DNA of 64,000 nucleotides from positions 1,612,001 to 1,676,000 of the forward strand of contig CAWBIK010000005.1 in the NCBI GenBank assembly GCA_963788965.1, in the 5' to 3' direction. This DNA is from QHXQ01 sp963788965 (GTDB lineage: Bacteria; Acidobacteriota; Blastocatellia; Pyrinomonadales; Pyrinomonadaceae). Within the stretch, counting starts at the first letter, position 1, and the number at the start of each line of letters is the position of its first letter. The translations under genes were made by a program, and so were the position numbers. Below are positions 36,753-45,428 of the stretch, piece by piece. The notes below the pieces were generated by a model. That model had not been told where the DNA came from, did not search any database, and saw only the letters and a program-made list of their open reading frames with translations.

Positions 36753-36824
36753 GCTAACCACAAAGACACGAAGACACTAAAGCACATCTGGCTGCTTTAG
36801 TGTCTTCGTGTCTTTGTGGTTAGC
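36753..36824. repeat. Perfect 32-base inverted repeat (ccacaaagacacgaagacac)
   Basis: Arms 36753-36784 and 36793-36824 are exact inverse complements, loop of 8. It is the cleanest member of the ccacgaagacacgaag family, also at 8484, 10200 and 21512. It lies between two minus-strand genes. Confidence 0.95.
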
Positions 36825-36850
36825 TTGGGTTGCGTCGGTGTGCCGCGCAG

Positions 36851-37129
36851 TTACGGCGTGGTCGGCATCGTGCCCGGACCCATGACGGGGCCGCCGACCA
36901 CGTTGAAGATGATGCCGAGGACAATCAGCAGCGTCCAGATGAGCATCAGGTTGCGAATGTTGAGGCGGCTCGCGTTCATCCAGCCCCAAATGAAAGTGTA
37001 GATGCTGCAAATCAGTCCCAGAATTCCTTTGAGCGCGCCTTCGTTCTGGAACAGTTTGATCAGCACAATGATGAAGATGATCAGGCTGCCCAGCCCTGTC
37101 ACCATCGCCAACAGTTGAAAAGCATTCAT
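36851..37129 (-). CDS. Small three-helix membrane protein
   Basis: 92 residues with hydrophobic helices at about 8-26, 34-52 and 60-80 (LIIFIIVLIKLF, LICSIYTFIWGW, LMLIWTLLIVLGIIF) and a Gly/Pro-rich tail. GGAGG stands nine bases before the ATG. No family was recognised. It may be co-transcribed with the DUF2752 gene upstream. Confidence 0.72.
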   Translation of the reverse strand: MNAFQLLAMVTGLGSLIIFIIVLIKLFQNEGALKGILGLICSIYTFIWGWMNASRLNIRNLMLIWTLLIVLGIIFNVVGGPVMGPGTMPTTP

Positions 37130-37174
37130 CTTGTTTCAGCCTCCGTTAGGGGTTAGTTATCAGATAAGGAAACA

Positions 37175-37618
37175 CTATCCGCGCACAAGGCGCAGCATTG
37201 CATCCGGCGCAACGACGAGGCGCGCCAGCCAGTACACGATTAGCCCGACCGCCAGCACGCCGCTCAGCCCCGTGCGCCGCTCGACGGCAGCCACACCGCC
37301 CACCAACGCATCGCGCGCCCGCACGGGCAGCAGGCTGGCACAAACAAACAGACCAAAGACGAGGACGAAGACGGGCGCGTAGGCGTGCAGGGCAAGCGCC
37401 GTGTGCCAGTCGCCGCGCATGAGTGCGACGACGGCGCGCGACAGGCCGCAGCCGGGGCAGGGCACATGCAGCATGTGCGCCACCGGGCACGGCCAGCCGG
37501 GCAAGCCGGCCCACACCAGAGTTGCTTGTAAGAGAGCTGCGCCGGAGATGACGAGAGCAAGCCCCCGGCGTTGCAGGAGGAGCGCGAGCATGGGGGCGAA
37601 TAGTTGGCGAACCGTCAT
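37175..37618 (-). CDS. DUF2752 membrane protein
   Basis: 147 residues with three to four transmembrane segments and the DUF2752 signature CPGCGLSRAVVALMRGDW followed by ALHAYAPVF. The family is widespread and uncharacterised; the CxxC suggests metal or thiol chemistry at the membrane. No SD is evident. Confidence 0.85.
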   Translation of the reverse strand: MTVRQLFAPMLALLLQRRGLALVISGAALLQATLVWAGLPGWPCPVAHMLHVPCPGCGLSRAVVALMRGDWHTALALHAYAPVFVLVFGLFVCASLLPVRARDALVGGVAAVERRTGLSGVLAVGLIVYWLARLVVAPDAMLRLVRG

Positions 37619-37840
37619 CCGGTTGAGTCGTTTAAGGCGCGCGCGTCAGCCCGCAGGGTTGCACCTTCAAAATGGAAGCGCGCGGGCGCGCGAGCTTGTC
37701 AGGCTAATGCGCGACGCACATTACTACAAGCCGCAGTTCGTGACAAGACATATTAGCGCGCCGCCAAATCTTCCGGCTGCGAGTTGTTTGCAGCGCCGGG
37801 GCCGGCTCCGACGGTTTTGTCTGAATCCTTTATAAGTCGC

Positions 37841-38461
37841 TCATGCGCCGGTGGGAAACTGCGCGCGCAGCCAGTCGTTGACGACGCAATCGAGGACGAG
37901 ATGCACGCGTGCTTCGGGCCCGCCATTGCGGACGTGGTGCGGCAGATTGAAGTTAAGATACCAACTCTCGCCTTCGTGCAAGCTGAGCCGTTGCCCGTTG
38001 AGATAAAACTCGACCGCCGGGTTGGTCCGCACAGGAATGTGGATGCGTACCTCGCCGTCTTCGTAACCGAGGTTGAGGTCTTTATGCTCGCGTATGACCG
38101 AGCCTGCGTCAAGCCGCAACAGGCGGACGGACTGAAGCGGGCAGGCGAACGTCTCTAGGACCTTGCGGATGTGCGGGCAGCGTTCAAGCAGCGGCGTAGC
38201 GGCGAACGAATCTTGCGCGGTCGGGTCGGGATAAATCTGCCCGGCGCGACCGCCGACCGAGCGCAACGCCGCCGCGCTCCACTCGCCTTCGTAATAACGC
38301 GTGTTGAAATGCGGTATCCAATCTGCGGGCGCAAGACCGTCGAGGTCTGCTTGCAGCGGGCGCGGGTCGAAGTTGAGCGGGAGTCTGTAGCTGTCGAGCA
38401 ACGAATGTGTACCTCGCGCGTGGGGCGCAACGATTGACGAGCGCGCACTCTGGCATAACAT
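37841..38461 (-). CDS. Aspartyl/asparaginyl beta-hydroxylase family protein
   Basis: About 206 residues from the ATG at 38461. The 2-oxoglutarate/Fe(II) facial triad is visible: H126 and D128 in REHKDLNLGYEDG, distal His in NLPHHVRNGG (175/176), with R185 in ARVHLVLD positioned for 2-oxoglutarate. The substrate of this family is an Asp or Asn side chain of a peptide. The gene is divergent from the Nif11-like peptide gene, with 36 bases between the chosen starts, which suggests the peptide as its substrate. The start is not firm (no SD; an upstream extension exists). Confidence 0.85.
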   Translation of the reverse strand: MLCQSARSSIVAPHARGTHSLLDSYRLPLNFDPRPLQADLDGLAPADWIPHFNTRYYEGEWSAAALRSVGGRAGQIYPDPTAQDSFAATPLLERCPHIRKVLETFACPLQSVRLLRLDAGSVIREHKDLNLGYEDGEVRIHIPVRTNPAVEFYLNGQRLSLHEGESWYLNFNLPHHVRNGGPEARVHLVLDCVVNDWLRAQFPTGA

Positions 38462-38478
38462 CTTGTGCGCGCGCCGAG

Positions 38479-38484
38479 TATAAT
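38479..38484 (+). promoter_or_regulatory. -10 element for the Nif11-like gene
   Basis: TATAAT at 38479-38484, 13 bases before the ATG at 38498, so the transcript would be nearly leaderless. No -35 match at the normal distance was found. Confidence 0.45.
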
Positions 38485-38497
38485 AAAGTCGTTCACT

Positions 38498-38704
38498 ATG
38501 GCCCAAGAGAGTCTCGAACAATTCCAACAACTCATCCTTGCGGATGCAACGTTGCAAGCGCAACTCTGGCAGACGAGCGCGCGCGCAGACTTCATCATGC
38601 TCGTCGTCCGCCTCGGCGTTGAGCGTGGTTATGAGTTCACGGTGGCAGAGGTCGAGGCGGCATTAACTGCGGGTCGGCGCGCGTGGCTTGAGGTGTGGGT
38701 TTGA
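38498..38704 (+). CDS. Nif11-like peptide
   Basis: 68 residues. MAQESLEQFQQLILADATLQ, then FIMLVVRLGVERGYEFTVAEVEAAL is the Nif11 pattern found in nitrogen-fixation gene regions and as leader domains of ribosomal peptide natural products. It has no double-Gly cleavage site and no long C-terminal core; the tail is RRAWLEVWV. Its TGA overlaps the next ATG (TGATG), so it is translationally coupled to the sulfotransferase. Confidence 0.8.
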   Translation: MAQESLEQFQQLILADATLQAQLWQTSARADFIMLVVRLGVERGYEFTVAEVEAALTAGRRAWLEVWV

Positions 38705-39702
38705 TGCGGCAGGCGACGCAGTTGCGCGATTGGTTGCCGGTGCGCGTCGGTTGGCAGGACGAGCGCCCGTTCGTCGATTGGTGCTTTCGCGGCGACGAAC
38801 GCTTGACCGAGCCGTTCTTCGATCAGACCGTGCAACGGCTCTTGCGCCATCCGTTGAATCAACTCTGTCGTTGCCGCACACCGCTCGACGCGCTCGCCGA
38901 GTTGCACGACGAAGCGCCGGGTCTTGCGCCGGCCGGTTTCATCTTTCACCTGTCGCGTTGTGGCTCAACGCTCGTCGGGCAGATGCTCGCGGCGCTCGCG
39001 CAAAACATCGTCATCTCCGAAGCGGGGCCGATTGATGCGATCCTGCGCGCGCGTTTTCATGTGCTCGGCGTGACGGACGACGAACGCCGACTCTGGCTGC
39101 GCTGGATCGTCAGCGCGTTGGGCCGGCAACGCACTGACGCAGAGGCGCACTACTTCATCAAGTTCGACTGCTGGAACACAATCGATCTGCCGCTTGTGCG
39201 CGCCGCCTTCCCCGACGTGCCGTGGGTGTTCGTCTATCGTGAGCCGGTCGAAGTGCTCGTCTCGCACATGCGTCGCAGGGGCGCGCAGATGTTGCCGTGG
39301 GTCGTGCAGCCGCAGTTGTTCGGGCTTGAGTTGGACGCGGCCGTAGAGATGCCGCCGGAGGAATACTCCGCCACCGTGCTCGCCGCCATCTGCCGCGCCG
39401 CTCTTGCAAATTACGACGCGGACAACGCCCTTGTCGTCAACTATCGCCAACTGCCCGCCGCCGTCACGCCCACGCTCACGGACTTCTTCCGCGTCGCTTA
39501 CACAGCGGCCGAGCGCGCGCACATGCAACGTGCCGCCGAGCGCGACGCCAAGAATCCTGTCATGCACTTCACCGCCGACAGCAACGCCAAACAAGAGGCC
39601 GCCACCGTCGCACTCCAACGCGCCGCCGACAGTCATCTCGGCCAACTATACAAACAACTCGAAGACCTCGCGCAACGGCAAGCGATGCCTGCGCGCACAT
39701 AA
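38704..39702 (+). CDS. Sulfotransferase-family protein
   Basis: 332 residues. The PAPS 5'-phosphosulfate loop is FIFHLSRCGSTLVGQML (about residues 81-97), followed by a 3'-phosphate region around WVFVYREPVEVLVSHM. It transfers a sulfuryl group from PAPS to a hydroxyl. It is coupled to the Nif11-like gene by a one-base overlap. With a hydroxylase divergently encoded next door, a hydroxylated peptide is a reasonable acceptor. Confidence 0.85.
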   Translation: MRQATQLRDWLPVRVGWQDERPFVDWCFRGDERLTEPFFDQTVQRLLRHPLNQLCRCRTPLDALAELHDEAPGLAPAGFIFHLSRCGSTLVGQMLAALAQNIVISEAGPIDAILRARFHVLGVTDDERRLWLRWIVSALGRQRTDAEAHYFIKFDCWNTIDLPLVRAAFPDVPWVFVYREPVEVLVSHMRRRGAQMLPWVVQPQLFGLELDAAVEMPPEEYSATVLAAICRAALANYDADNALVVNYRQLPAAVTPTLTDFFRVAYTAAERAHMQRAAERDAKNPVMHFTADSNAKQEAATVALQRAADSHLGQLYKQLEDLAQRQAMPART

Positions 39703-39712
39703 CAACACACAT

Positions 39713-40576
39713 ATGAACTCGACCCTAAGACGAACACCCACACGCACAACACGCACGCACGCGCAACGGCTCTGCCTGTTAGCCGTCATGTTACTGGCCA
39801 TGTGCGCGGCGACTGCGGCGGCCGTGCCGCGTTACGATCTGATGGTGCAGGGCGCGATTGATAGCGAGTTACAACCTTTGCTGGCGGCGCTCGAAGGCAA
39901 GCAGACTGTGCAACTCGACGCGTGGACTTTCTGGACGGGGCGCATCGCGGGGCGGCGCGTGGTCATCTCGCGCACGGAGGTCGGCCCGTTGAATGCGGCG
40001 GCCGCCACTGTCGTCGGGATCAAACATTTCCGGCCCGCGTTCATCATCAATCAGGGCACGGCCGGCGGTCATAACCGCGAGTTGCAGTTGTGGGACATCG
40101 TGGTCGGCGAACGAACGACAGACTTCTCCGGCATCAGGCAGACGCACGGCGACGCGGGCACGGGGCTACGGCTCGAACGTTGGAGCGCAATGCATAATCG
40201 TCTGCGTCTGGACGGACGCGAGCAGGTCGAGTTCAGAAGTTTTACCGGCGCAGGTCCGCTAGTGCAGGCCGCTCTGCGTGTGCCTTACGCGCGCGGGCGT
40301 GTGGTCGCGGGCAACGTCGGCTCGGCCTTTCGGTTCACTCGCGAACTTGATCTGATCGATTGGGTGCGCCGCACCTACGGCACGGACTCCGAAGACATGG
40401 AGAGCGCCTATGCGGGCGGCGTCGCGGCGGCACTGCACGTGCCCTTCGTCGCCGTCCGCATCATCAGCAACACGGAATGGGCACATCCGACTTACGAGAC
40501 AATCGCGGGCGAATACTGCGCCCAGTTCGTCCTCGCCCTCGTCCGTTCCTTACCCAAAGACGCGTTAAGAAAATGA
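39713..40576 (+). CDS. Exported nucleosidase of the MTAN/PNP family
   Basis: 287 residues. A basic leader then a hydrophobic core (CLLAVMLLAMCAATAAAV, about residues 20-38) predict export. The phosphorylase-superfamily fold shows INQGTAGGHNRELQLWDIVV and SEDMESAYAGGVA, whose Glu matches the ribose-binding Glu of methylthioadenosine nucleosidase. The usual SD of the catalytic loop is SN here (RIISNTEWAH), so the general acid may be missing or different. A periplasmic nucleosidase is unusual; it could salvage extracellular nucleosides. It follows the sulfotransferase after 10 bases. Confidence 0.8.
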   Translation: MNSTLRRTPTRTTRTHAQRLCLLAVMLLAMCAATAAAVPRYDLMVQGAIDSELQPLLAALEGKQTVQLDAWTFWTGRIAGRRVVISRTEVGPLNAAAATVVGIKHFRPAFIINQGTAGGHNRELQLWDIVVGERTTDFSGIRQTHGDAGTGLRLERWSAMHNRLRLDGREQVEFRSFTGAGPLVQAALRVPYARGRVVAGNVGSAFRFTRELDLIDWVRRTYGTDSEDMESAYAGGVAAALHVPFVAVRIISNTEWAHPTYETIAGEYCAQFVLALVRSLPKDALRK

Positions 40577-40642
40577 TGGATGATGAATAGCTGCTTATTC
40601 ATCATTCATCATTCGTCATTCGGCCTTCATCCTTGATCATTT
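40571..40642. repeat. aatgatggatgatgaata inverted repeat
   Basis: The left arm aaatgatggatgatgaata (40571-40589) pairs with tattcatcattcatcatt (40596-40613), followed by more of the same words. It contains the stop codons of both convergent genes (40574 and 40637). It is the same family as the repeat at 30322. Confidence 0.8.
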
Positions 40643-43600
40643 ATGCACCGGATACTTCGGGCGCTTCGGGGCGACGATTGGGTGCTTGGCCACTTCGGCG
40701 AGGGCCACTTGGACGGCCTTTTCGAGTTGTGGGTCGCGCCCGGCCATGAAGTCGCGCGGCGTGATCTCGACCTCGTAGTCGGGCGTGATGCCTGTGTTCT
40801 CGATGCCGAACGATGTGCCGTCCGGGTTGTAAGCCGCGCGGTTGGGCAGTTGCACCGCGCCGCCGTCAACGAGGTTGGGCGTGAAGGCATAAGGGCCGAT
40901 GCCGCCGCCGCCCGTGCGTGTGCCGACGAGCGGGCCGACGCGCGCCAGCTTGTACATGAAGGCGAACGTCTCGGCCGCCGAGAAGTTGTTTTCGTTGACG
41001 ACGAGAACGTTCGCCGCCGGCCCCGGATTGACGGGCACGGGGATGTCGTCGCCCTCGCGGAACATGTAGTAATAGATTGAGCGACGGCGCAGCCATTCGA
41101 TCAAGTAGTCGGGCGTGGTGCCGCCGCCGTTGAAGCGTTGGTCGATGACCACGCCGGGCCGGTCGGCATAGCCGACGAGGCCGCGCACGAAGTCAATCGT
41201 GCCCCCACTATAGTTGGCGACGTAGATGTAGCCGAGCCGCCCGGCCGACAACTGTTCGACGCGGCGGCGATTCTCCTCGGCCCAATTCGTCTGTCTAAGC
41301 TGCGCCTCGTTCGCTGTGGGGAAGACCGTGATCGTGCGTGCGCCCGCACCATTCGGATCAGCGCCGACCTTGAGCTTGATCGGTTGATTCACCTTGCCGT
41401 CGAAATAACTGTAGACACTTTTGGTCGCGTCCACATTCTGATCGTCAACGGCGAGCAGGTATTCGCCGTCGCGCACCACCGCGCCGGGCCGGTCGAGCGG
41501 CGCGGGTGCAGAGCCGCCGGGCGAGTCGTACTGCGTCGCGCGATAGACGCGCTTGAAGCGGAAGCGACCGCGATCAATTTCATAATCAGCGCCGAGCAGA
41601 CCTGTGCGCGCGGGCGGCCCCTGCGGCGGTTGATCGCCGCCGCCCACGACAAGGTGGCTGACCGAGATGTGACCGAGCATCATGTTCAGCAAGCCGTTGA
41701 GATCGCTGCGGCGCGTGATGCCGGGCAAGTATTCGGCGTAGTGGCGTTCGAGATCAGTTAAGTTCTGGCCGTGATGGTTCGGGTCATAGAACCAATCGCG
41801 CATGATGCGCCACGACTCACGATACAACTGCTGCCACTCGGCGCGCGGATCAAGTTTCACTTCGACGCGTTTGAAATCAAGCTTGCCGTCGTCGGGCTTC
41901 GCCGGCTCGCTGGTCGAGACGACGAACCAGTTGTTGTTCTTCGTGTAGAGCAGGCGTGTGCTGTCGGCCGAAATTTCATAACCGCCGATCTCTTCGACCA
42001 GCCGGTCGAACTTCGGCGGCTTCGTCACCTCGTAAGTGTAGAGCGACTGCGCGGGGCCTGTGCCGGGTGCGGGCGACTTGGGCCACTCGTTGACGAGCAC
42101 GAACAGTTGCCCGGCGCGCCCCGGCGTGAGTCGTGCGTAGTCGCGCGGTTGCAAAGGCAGATCGACGATGCGTCGCGTGATCTCTTCAAAGTCGATCCGC
42201 ATGGGCGCGCTCGCCGCCGCAAGTTTTATCTCTGGGTTCGGGTTGCCGTTGGGTAGGAGCGGCGACGGCTCATCATTTTGCAGCACGACCAGATGCGCGC
42301 GACGCGTGACGAGCGGGCGCGCGAACACGCTGTTAAGCACGCCCCAACCAAACTCGCTCGTGCCCGCGTTTGGGCTGGACAGGAAATAAAGATACTTGCC
42401 GCTCGCATCGAAGACGGGCTGCTCCGTGTGCGTGCGCCCGTCCGTGATCTGATGTGCGCGCCCGGCCGCCAGATCATAAATGTAGACTGTCCGCACGCGG
42501 TTGTGCAGGTGCTTCGAGTAAGTCAGGTAACGACTGTCGGGCGACCACGCCGGATAAAGTTCTTCCTGAAAAGAATAGACGGACGTATCGACGCGCCGCG
42601 TTGTGCCGCTCTCTATGTCCGCGATCCACAACGCGAGTCGCTTATCTGCGAACGCGATCTTTTTTGAGTCCGGCGACCACACAAGCTCACGATAGAACGA
42701 AGGCTTCGGCTCAATAGCGATCTTCTTAACCGCGCCCGTCCCGTCCGCCGCGCGCACATGCAGTTGATACTCGCCCGACTCGTCCGAGAAGTAAGCGACC
42801 TGTTGAGCGTCGGGCGCGAGCGCAGCCCAACGCTCGGCCGCGCCCGGCGTCGCCGTGAGATTGCGCGCGTCGCCTGATTTCGCATCGAAGATGAACGCGT
42901 CGCCGCGTGCGCTCAACGCAACGCGGTCGCCGTTCGCCGACAACGTGCCCCACTCAATGGTCCGCGCGACGTTGACCGTGCGCGGCTGCACTTCGGTCGT
43001 ATCGGGCGTGACTTTTACGTCTATGACGCGCGCTTGATTCGTGGCCGGATCGAATAAATGAAGTCGTCCATCGCGGACGAAGACAACGGCGTCGGTCGTC
43101 GCCGCCGCCCAGCGGATGCCGTACTGCTCGTAGTTTGTAAGTTGCTTCGTCTGCTTGTTGCCGAGGTCGTAGACGTAGAGATTGTACGTGCCTGTGCGGT
43201 CGGAGATGAAATAGATTTTATTGCCGACCCACATCGGCGACAGGTCGTTGTAGTCGCCCTGCGGCAGACGCTCCAACGCGCCGTCGCTCAAGTTCACCAA
43301 CCAGACCAACCCCTTCGAGCCGCCGCGATAAAAACGCCAGTCGCTCACGTTCGTCGCCATCGGCGAATAAGCGATGCGCCGGCCGTCGGGCGCATAAGAG
43401 CCGTACTGCGCTTTCGGCAGCGGCAACTCGGCGGGCAGCGGCGCACCCGCCGCGTCAATCGTGTAGAGACGCGCGAAGGAACTGCGGTTGGAACTGAACA
43501 GGATGCTCTTGCCGTCGGGCGTCCAGCCGACGGGGAAGTCCGTGTTGGGATGAAAGGTGAGCCGCCGCGCGTCGCCGCCCGCTGCGGGCATCACATAGAC

Positions 43601-43867
43601 ATCCCACGCGCTGCCCGTCTGTCGGGCAAAGGCCAGTTGCGAGCCGTCGGGCGAGAAGACGGGGAAGTTGTTCGTGTCGGATTTGACGCCGATGCGATGT
43701 GCTTCGCCGCCCGTGCGTGCGACGAGCCAGAGGTCGCCCGCGTAATAGAAGGCGATGTGCGTCTGGTTAACGGCGACGCGTCCGAGCAGCAGCGGCGCGG
43801 GCGCTTGAGCTTTGATGATCATACAAAACAGCAAGAGCAGGAGCAGAGCAAGGGCAGTGCGTGGCAT
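40637..43867 (-). CDS. Secreted tricorn-type protease (S41)
   Basis: 1076 residues from the ATG at 43867 (GGAG 10 bases upstream); the frame is open farther up but without SD. The signal peptide (LALLLLLLFCMIIKAQA) precedes a six-plus-seven-bladed propeller (PD40-like units such as FSPDGSQLAFARQ, SPDSKKIAFAD, about residues 25-640), a helical C1 segment (SWRIMRDWFYDPNHHG), a PDZ domain, and the S41 core with GVVIDQRFNGGG and the catalytic Ser in NENNFSAAETFA. Tricorn degrades oligopeptides; here it is exported. It ends in a hairpin shared with the nucleosidase gene. Confidence 0.93.
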   Translation of the reverse strand: MPRTALALLLLLLFCMIIKAQAPAPLLLGRVAVNQTHIAFYYAGDLWLVARTGGEAHRIGVKSDTNNFPVFSPDGSQLAFARQTGSAWDVYVMPAAGGDARRLTFHPNTDFPVGWTPDGKSILFSSNRSSFARLYTIDAAGAPLPAELPLPKAQYGSYAPDGRRIAYSPMATNVSDWRFYRGGSKGLVWLVNLSDGALERLPQGDYNDLSPMWVGNKIYFISDRTGTYNLYVYDLGNKQTKQLTNYEQYGIRWAAATTDAVVFVRDGRLHLFDPATNQARVIDVKVTPDTTEVQPRTVNVARTIEWGTLSANGDRVALSARGDAFIFDAKSGDARNLTATPGAAERWAALAPDAQQVAYFSDESGEYQLHVRAADGTGAVKKIAIEPKPSFYRELVWSPDSKKIAFADKRLALWIADIESGTTRRVDTSVYSFQEELYPAWSPDSRYLTYSKHLHNRVRTVYIYDLAAGRAHQITDGRTHTEQPVFDASGKYLYFLSSPNAGTSEFGWGVLNSVFARPLVTRRAHLVVLQNDEPSPLLPNGNPNPEIKLAAASAPMRIDFEEITRRIVDLPLQPRDYARLTPGRAGQLFVLVNEWPKSPAPGTGPAQSLYTYEVTKPPKFDRLVEEIGGYEISADSTRLLYTKNNNWFVVSTSEPAKPDDGKLDFKRVEVKLDPRAEWQQLYRESWRIMRDWFYDPNHHGQNLTDLERHYAEYLPGITRRSDLNGLLNMMLGHISVSHLVVGGGDQPPQGPPARTGLLGADYEIDRGRFRFKRVYRATQYDSPGGSAPAPLDRPGAVVRDGEYLLAVDDQNVDATKSVYSYFDGKVNQPIKLKVGADPNGAGARTITVFPTANEAQLRQTNWAEENRRRVEQLSAGRLGYIYVANYSGGTIDFVRGLVGYADRPGVVIDQRFNGGGTTPDYLIEWLRRRSIYYYMFREGDDIPVPVNPGPAANVLVVNENNFSAAETFAFMYKLARVGPLVGTRTGGGGIGPYAFTPNLVDGGAVQLPNRAAYNPDGTSFGIENTGITPDYEVEITPRDFMAGRDPQLEKAVQVALAEVAKHPIVAPKRPKYPVHK

Positions 43868-44006
43868 GTGGGCATCTCCATTCTGGTTTGCGCTCTTAAC
43901 AACGATAAGCGCGTGCGGTTGTGTGACGAAAACATCCCTGCGGGCGCAGTGTTCCATAGCATAAACGCCCGTGCGCGCCGTTTAGTTGCAACCGGACAAT
44001 GCGCGC

Positions 44007-44073
44007 ATAAGTTCAAGGCTCAAGGTTTGTTTGACCCTGAGCCTTGAACTTTAGACCTTGAACCTGAGTCTTA
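44007..44073. repeat. gttcaaggctcaaggt inverted repeat
   Basis: agttcaaggctcaaggt pairs with accctgagccttgaact (one mismatch), followed by further gaccttgaacctgag words. It contains the stop codon of the gene ending at 44071. Confidence 0.7.
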
Positions 44074-44901
44074 GCCTGCACGCTCGCAGGCGTAATCGCT
44101 CTGCGTGCGGCTTACATGATCTGACACGACACAGACTTTGCGCGCGCGCAGGCGATCAAGCAGATCGTCGCCGACGGCTTCAAGAAAGAGGCGGGACAGG
44201 CGCGGGTAGCGCAGCGTCAGTTGCAGGCCAGCGCGCAGGATTTGCTGGCCGAGCATGAGCCGCGCCTTGAGCGTGGGCTTGAAGTTCAATAAGCCTGCAC
44301 GCGTGTCCGCGCTGAGATCGATCAGGCTGTCGATGAGACAACCGATAGCCCCGACCTGTTGCAACATGCGAGACAGTTCGGCGTGGTCGGCGTCGAGCAG
44401 CGGACGGATCAATAGATAAGACAATTCGGCGGTCAGACAACCGACGAGTCGTCGTTGCGCGATGTAAGCCTTGAGCGTCGCAGCCTGTCGTTCGCCGACG
44501 ACTGCTTGATAGAGGGCTTCGAGTTTCGGCAGCAGCAGCGGGTAGAGTTCGGGGCTGATGTGCGACTTCAAAACTTCAGTCACTAGCCGGGCAGACGATT
44601 GCCTTGTGGCTTCGTCGAAAGTCGCCTGCCGGTTGGCTAGTTGCTTCAGGATGTCGCGGCCCGCTTCGAGCCGGCCCGCGTCCAATGCATCGTCGACCAC
44701 GCCGATAAACAGATAGTAAGCGTGCAAGCGCGCCGCGACCGCCGCGCGCTCGGAGTTGACGTTGAAATAATCGAGGCAGCGACAGATGCGTTCAGGGATA
44801 CGCACGTAATGGCCGTAACGCGCAGCTTGCGCGAGGGCTTGATAGCGAGCGTGCATGTCGGCTTGAGTTGGCGGCAAGTATAAGTCGGGGGCGTGCATCA
44901 T
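44071..44901 (-). CDS. Isoprenoid-synthase-fold candidate
   Basis: 276 residues, all-helical. YYLFIGVVDDALDAG contains a DDxxD-like motif and GAIGCLIDSLIDLSAD contains a second Asp-rich motif about 135 residues later, the arrangement of class I prenyl/terpene synthases, where paired Asp clusters bind Mg-diphosphate. No further signature confirms this, so it may be a fold relative without the activity. The start is at a double ATG (44901/44898) with no SD. Confidence 0.55.
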   Translation of the reverse strand: MMHAPDLYLPPTQADMHARYQALAQAARYGHYVRIPERICRCLDYFNVNSERAAVAARLHAYYLFIGVVDDALDAGRLEAGRDILKQLANRQATFDEATRQSSARLVTEVLKSHISPELYPLLLPKLEALYQAVVGERQAATLKAYIAQRRLVGCLTAELSYLLIRPLLDADHAELSRMLQQVGAIGCLIDSLIDLSADTRAGLLNFKPTLKARLMLGQQILRAGLQLTLRYPRLSRLFLEAVGDDLLDRLRARKVCVVSDHVSRTQSDYACERAG

Positions 44902-44933
44902 GGCGCGATGAGTTGAACTTAGAAAAATGATGC

Positions 44934-44971
44934 GGGGCGCGGACGTGCTCTCCCCTTCACGTTCGCGCCCC
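44934..44971 (-). terminator. Rho-independent terminator of the glycine-zipper gene
   Basis: The minus-strand stem GGGGCGCGAACGTG pairs with CACGTCCGCGCCCC (13 of 14) around a 10-base loop and is followed by CATCATTTTTC. It lies 58 bases after the stop of the gene at 45029. Confidence 0.75.
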
Positions 44972-45028
44972 GGTCTATGATCGCGCCGCCTGTCAGAAGC
45001 ACAGCACGACCAAGCTTGTGCGGTTGGT

Positions 45029-45361
45029 TTAGTAACGACGATTACGGTTGCGCAGCTTGTAGGTGTAGAGCGCGGAGCCGCCCGCGCCGAGGAGCGCGCC
45101 AATCGCCGCGCCCTTCCGCCCACCTGCCAGCCCGCCGACGAGCGCGCCGCCGCCCGTGCCCATCGCCACCGTCAACTTGTCGCGGTGCTTCGACCAGAAC
45201 GAACGTTGCCGCCCGTTGTAGCCGTAATAAGACCGGCGCGAGTTGTCATAACGTGTGACGGCTGCGCGGCGGTTCTGATGTCGCCGACAAGCGAGCGTCG
45301 GCGCAGCCGTCGCAGCCGTGAAGAACACGAGACAGAGAAACACGACCATTAACCTTTTCAT
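45029..45361 (-). CDS. Exported glycine-zipper protein
   Basis: 110 residues. The signal peptide (VVFLCLVFFTAATAA) ends at TLAC, a loose lipobox. The middle is basic and Tyr-rich (RRSYYGYNGRQRSFWSKH). Residues about 65-98 form a YMGG/Gly-zipper motif (GTGGGALVGGLAGGRKGAA, IGALLGAGGSALY), which packs into membranes or oligomers. The C-terminus is very basic. GGAGG stands upstream of the ATG at 13 bases. Confidence 0.75.
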   Translation of the reverse strand: MKRLMVVFLCLVFFTAATAAPTLACRRHQNRRAAVTRYDNSRRSYYGYNGRQRSFWSKHRDKLTVAMGTGGGALVGGLAGGRKGAAIGALLGAGGSALYTYKLRNRNRRY

Positions 45362-45428
45362 GCTTTAACAAAACCTCCTTGCCGCGCGCTGCGGCAACTG
45401 GCATACCGGCCGGCGCTTGTTAAGAAAT

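Noticed and set aside
43058..44047. 329-codon plus-strand frame opposite the tricorn gene
   Set aside because: It mirrors the well conserved tricorn coding frame and has no independent motif.
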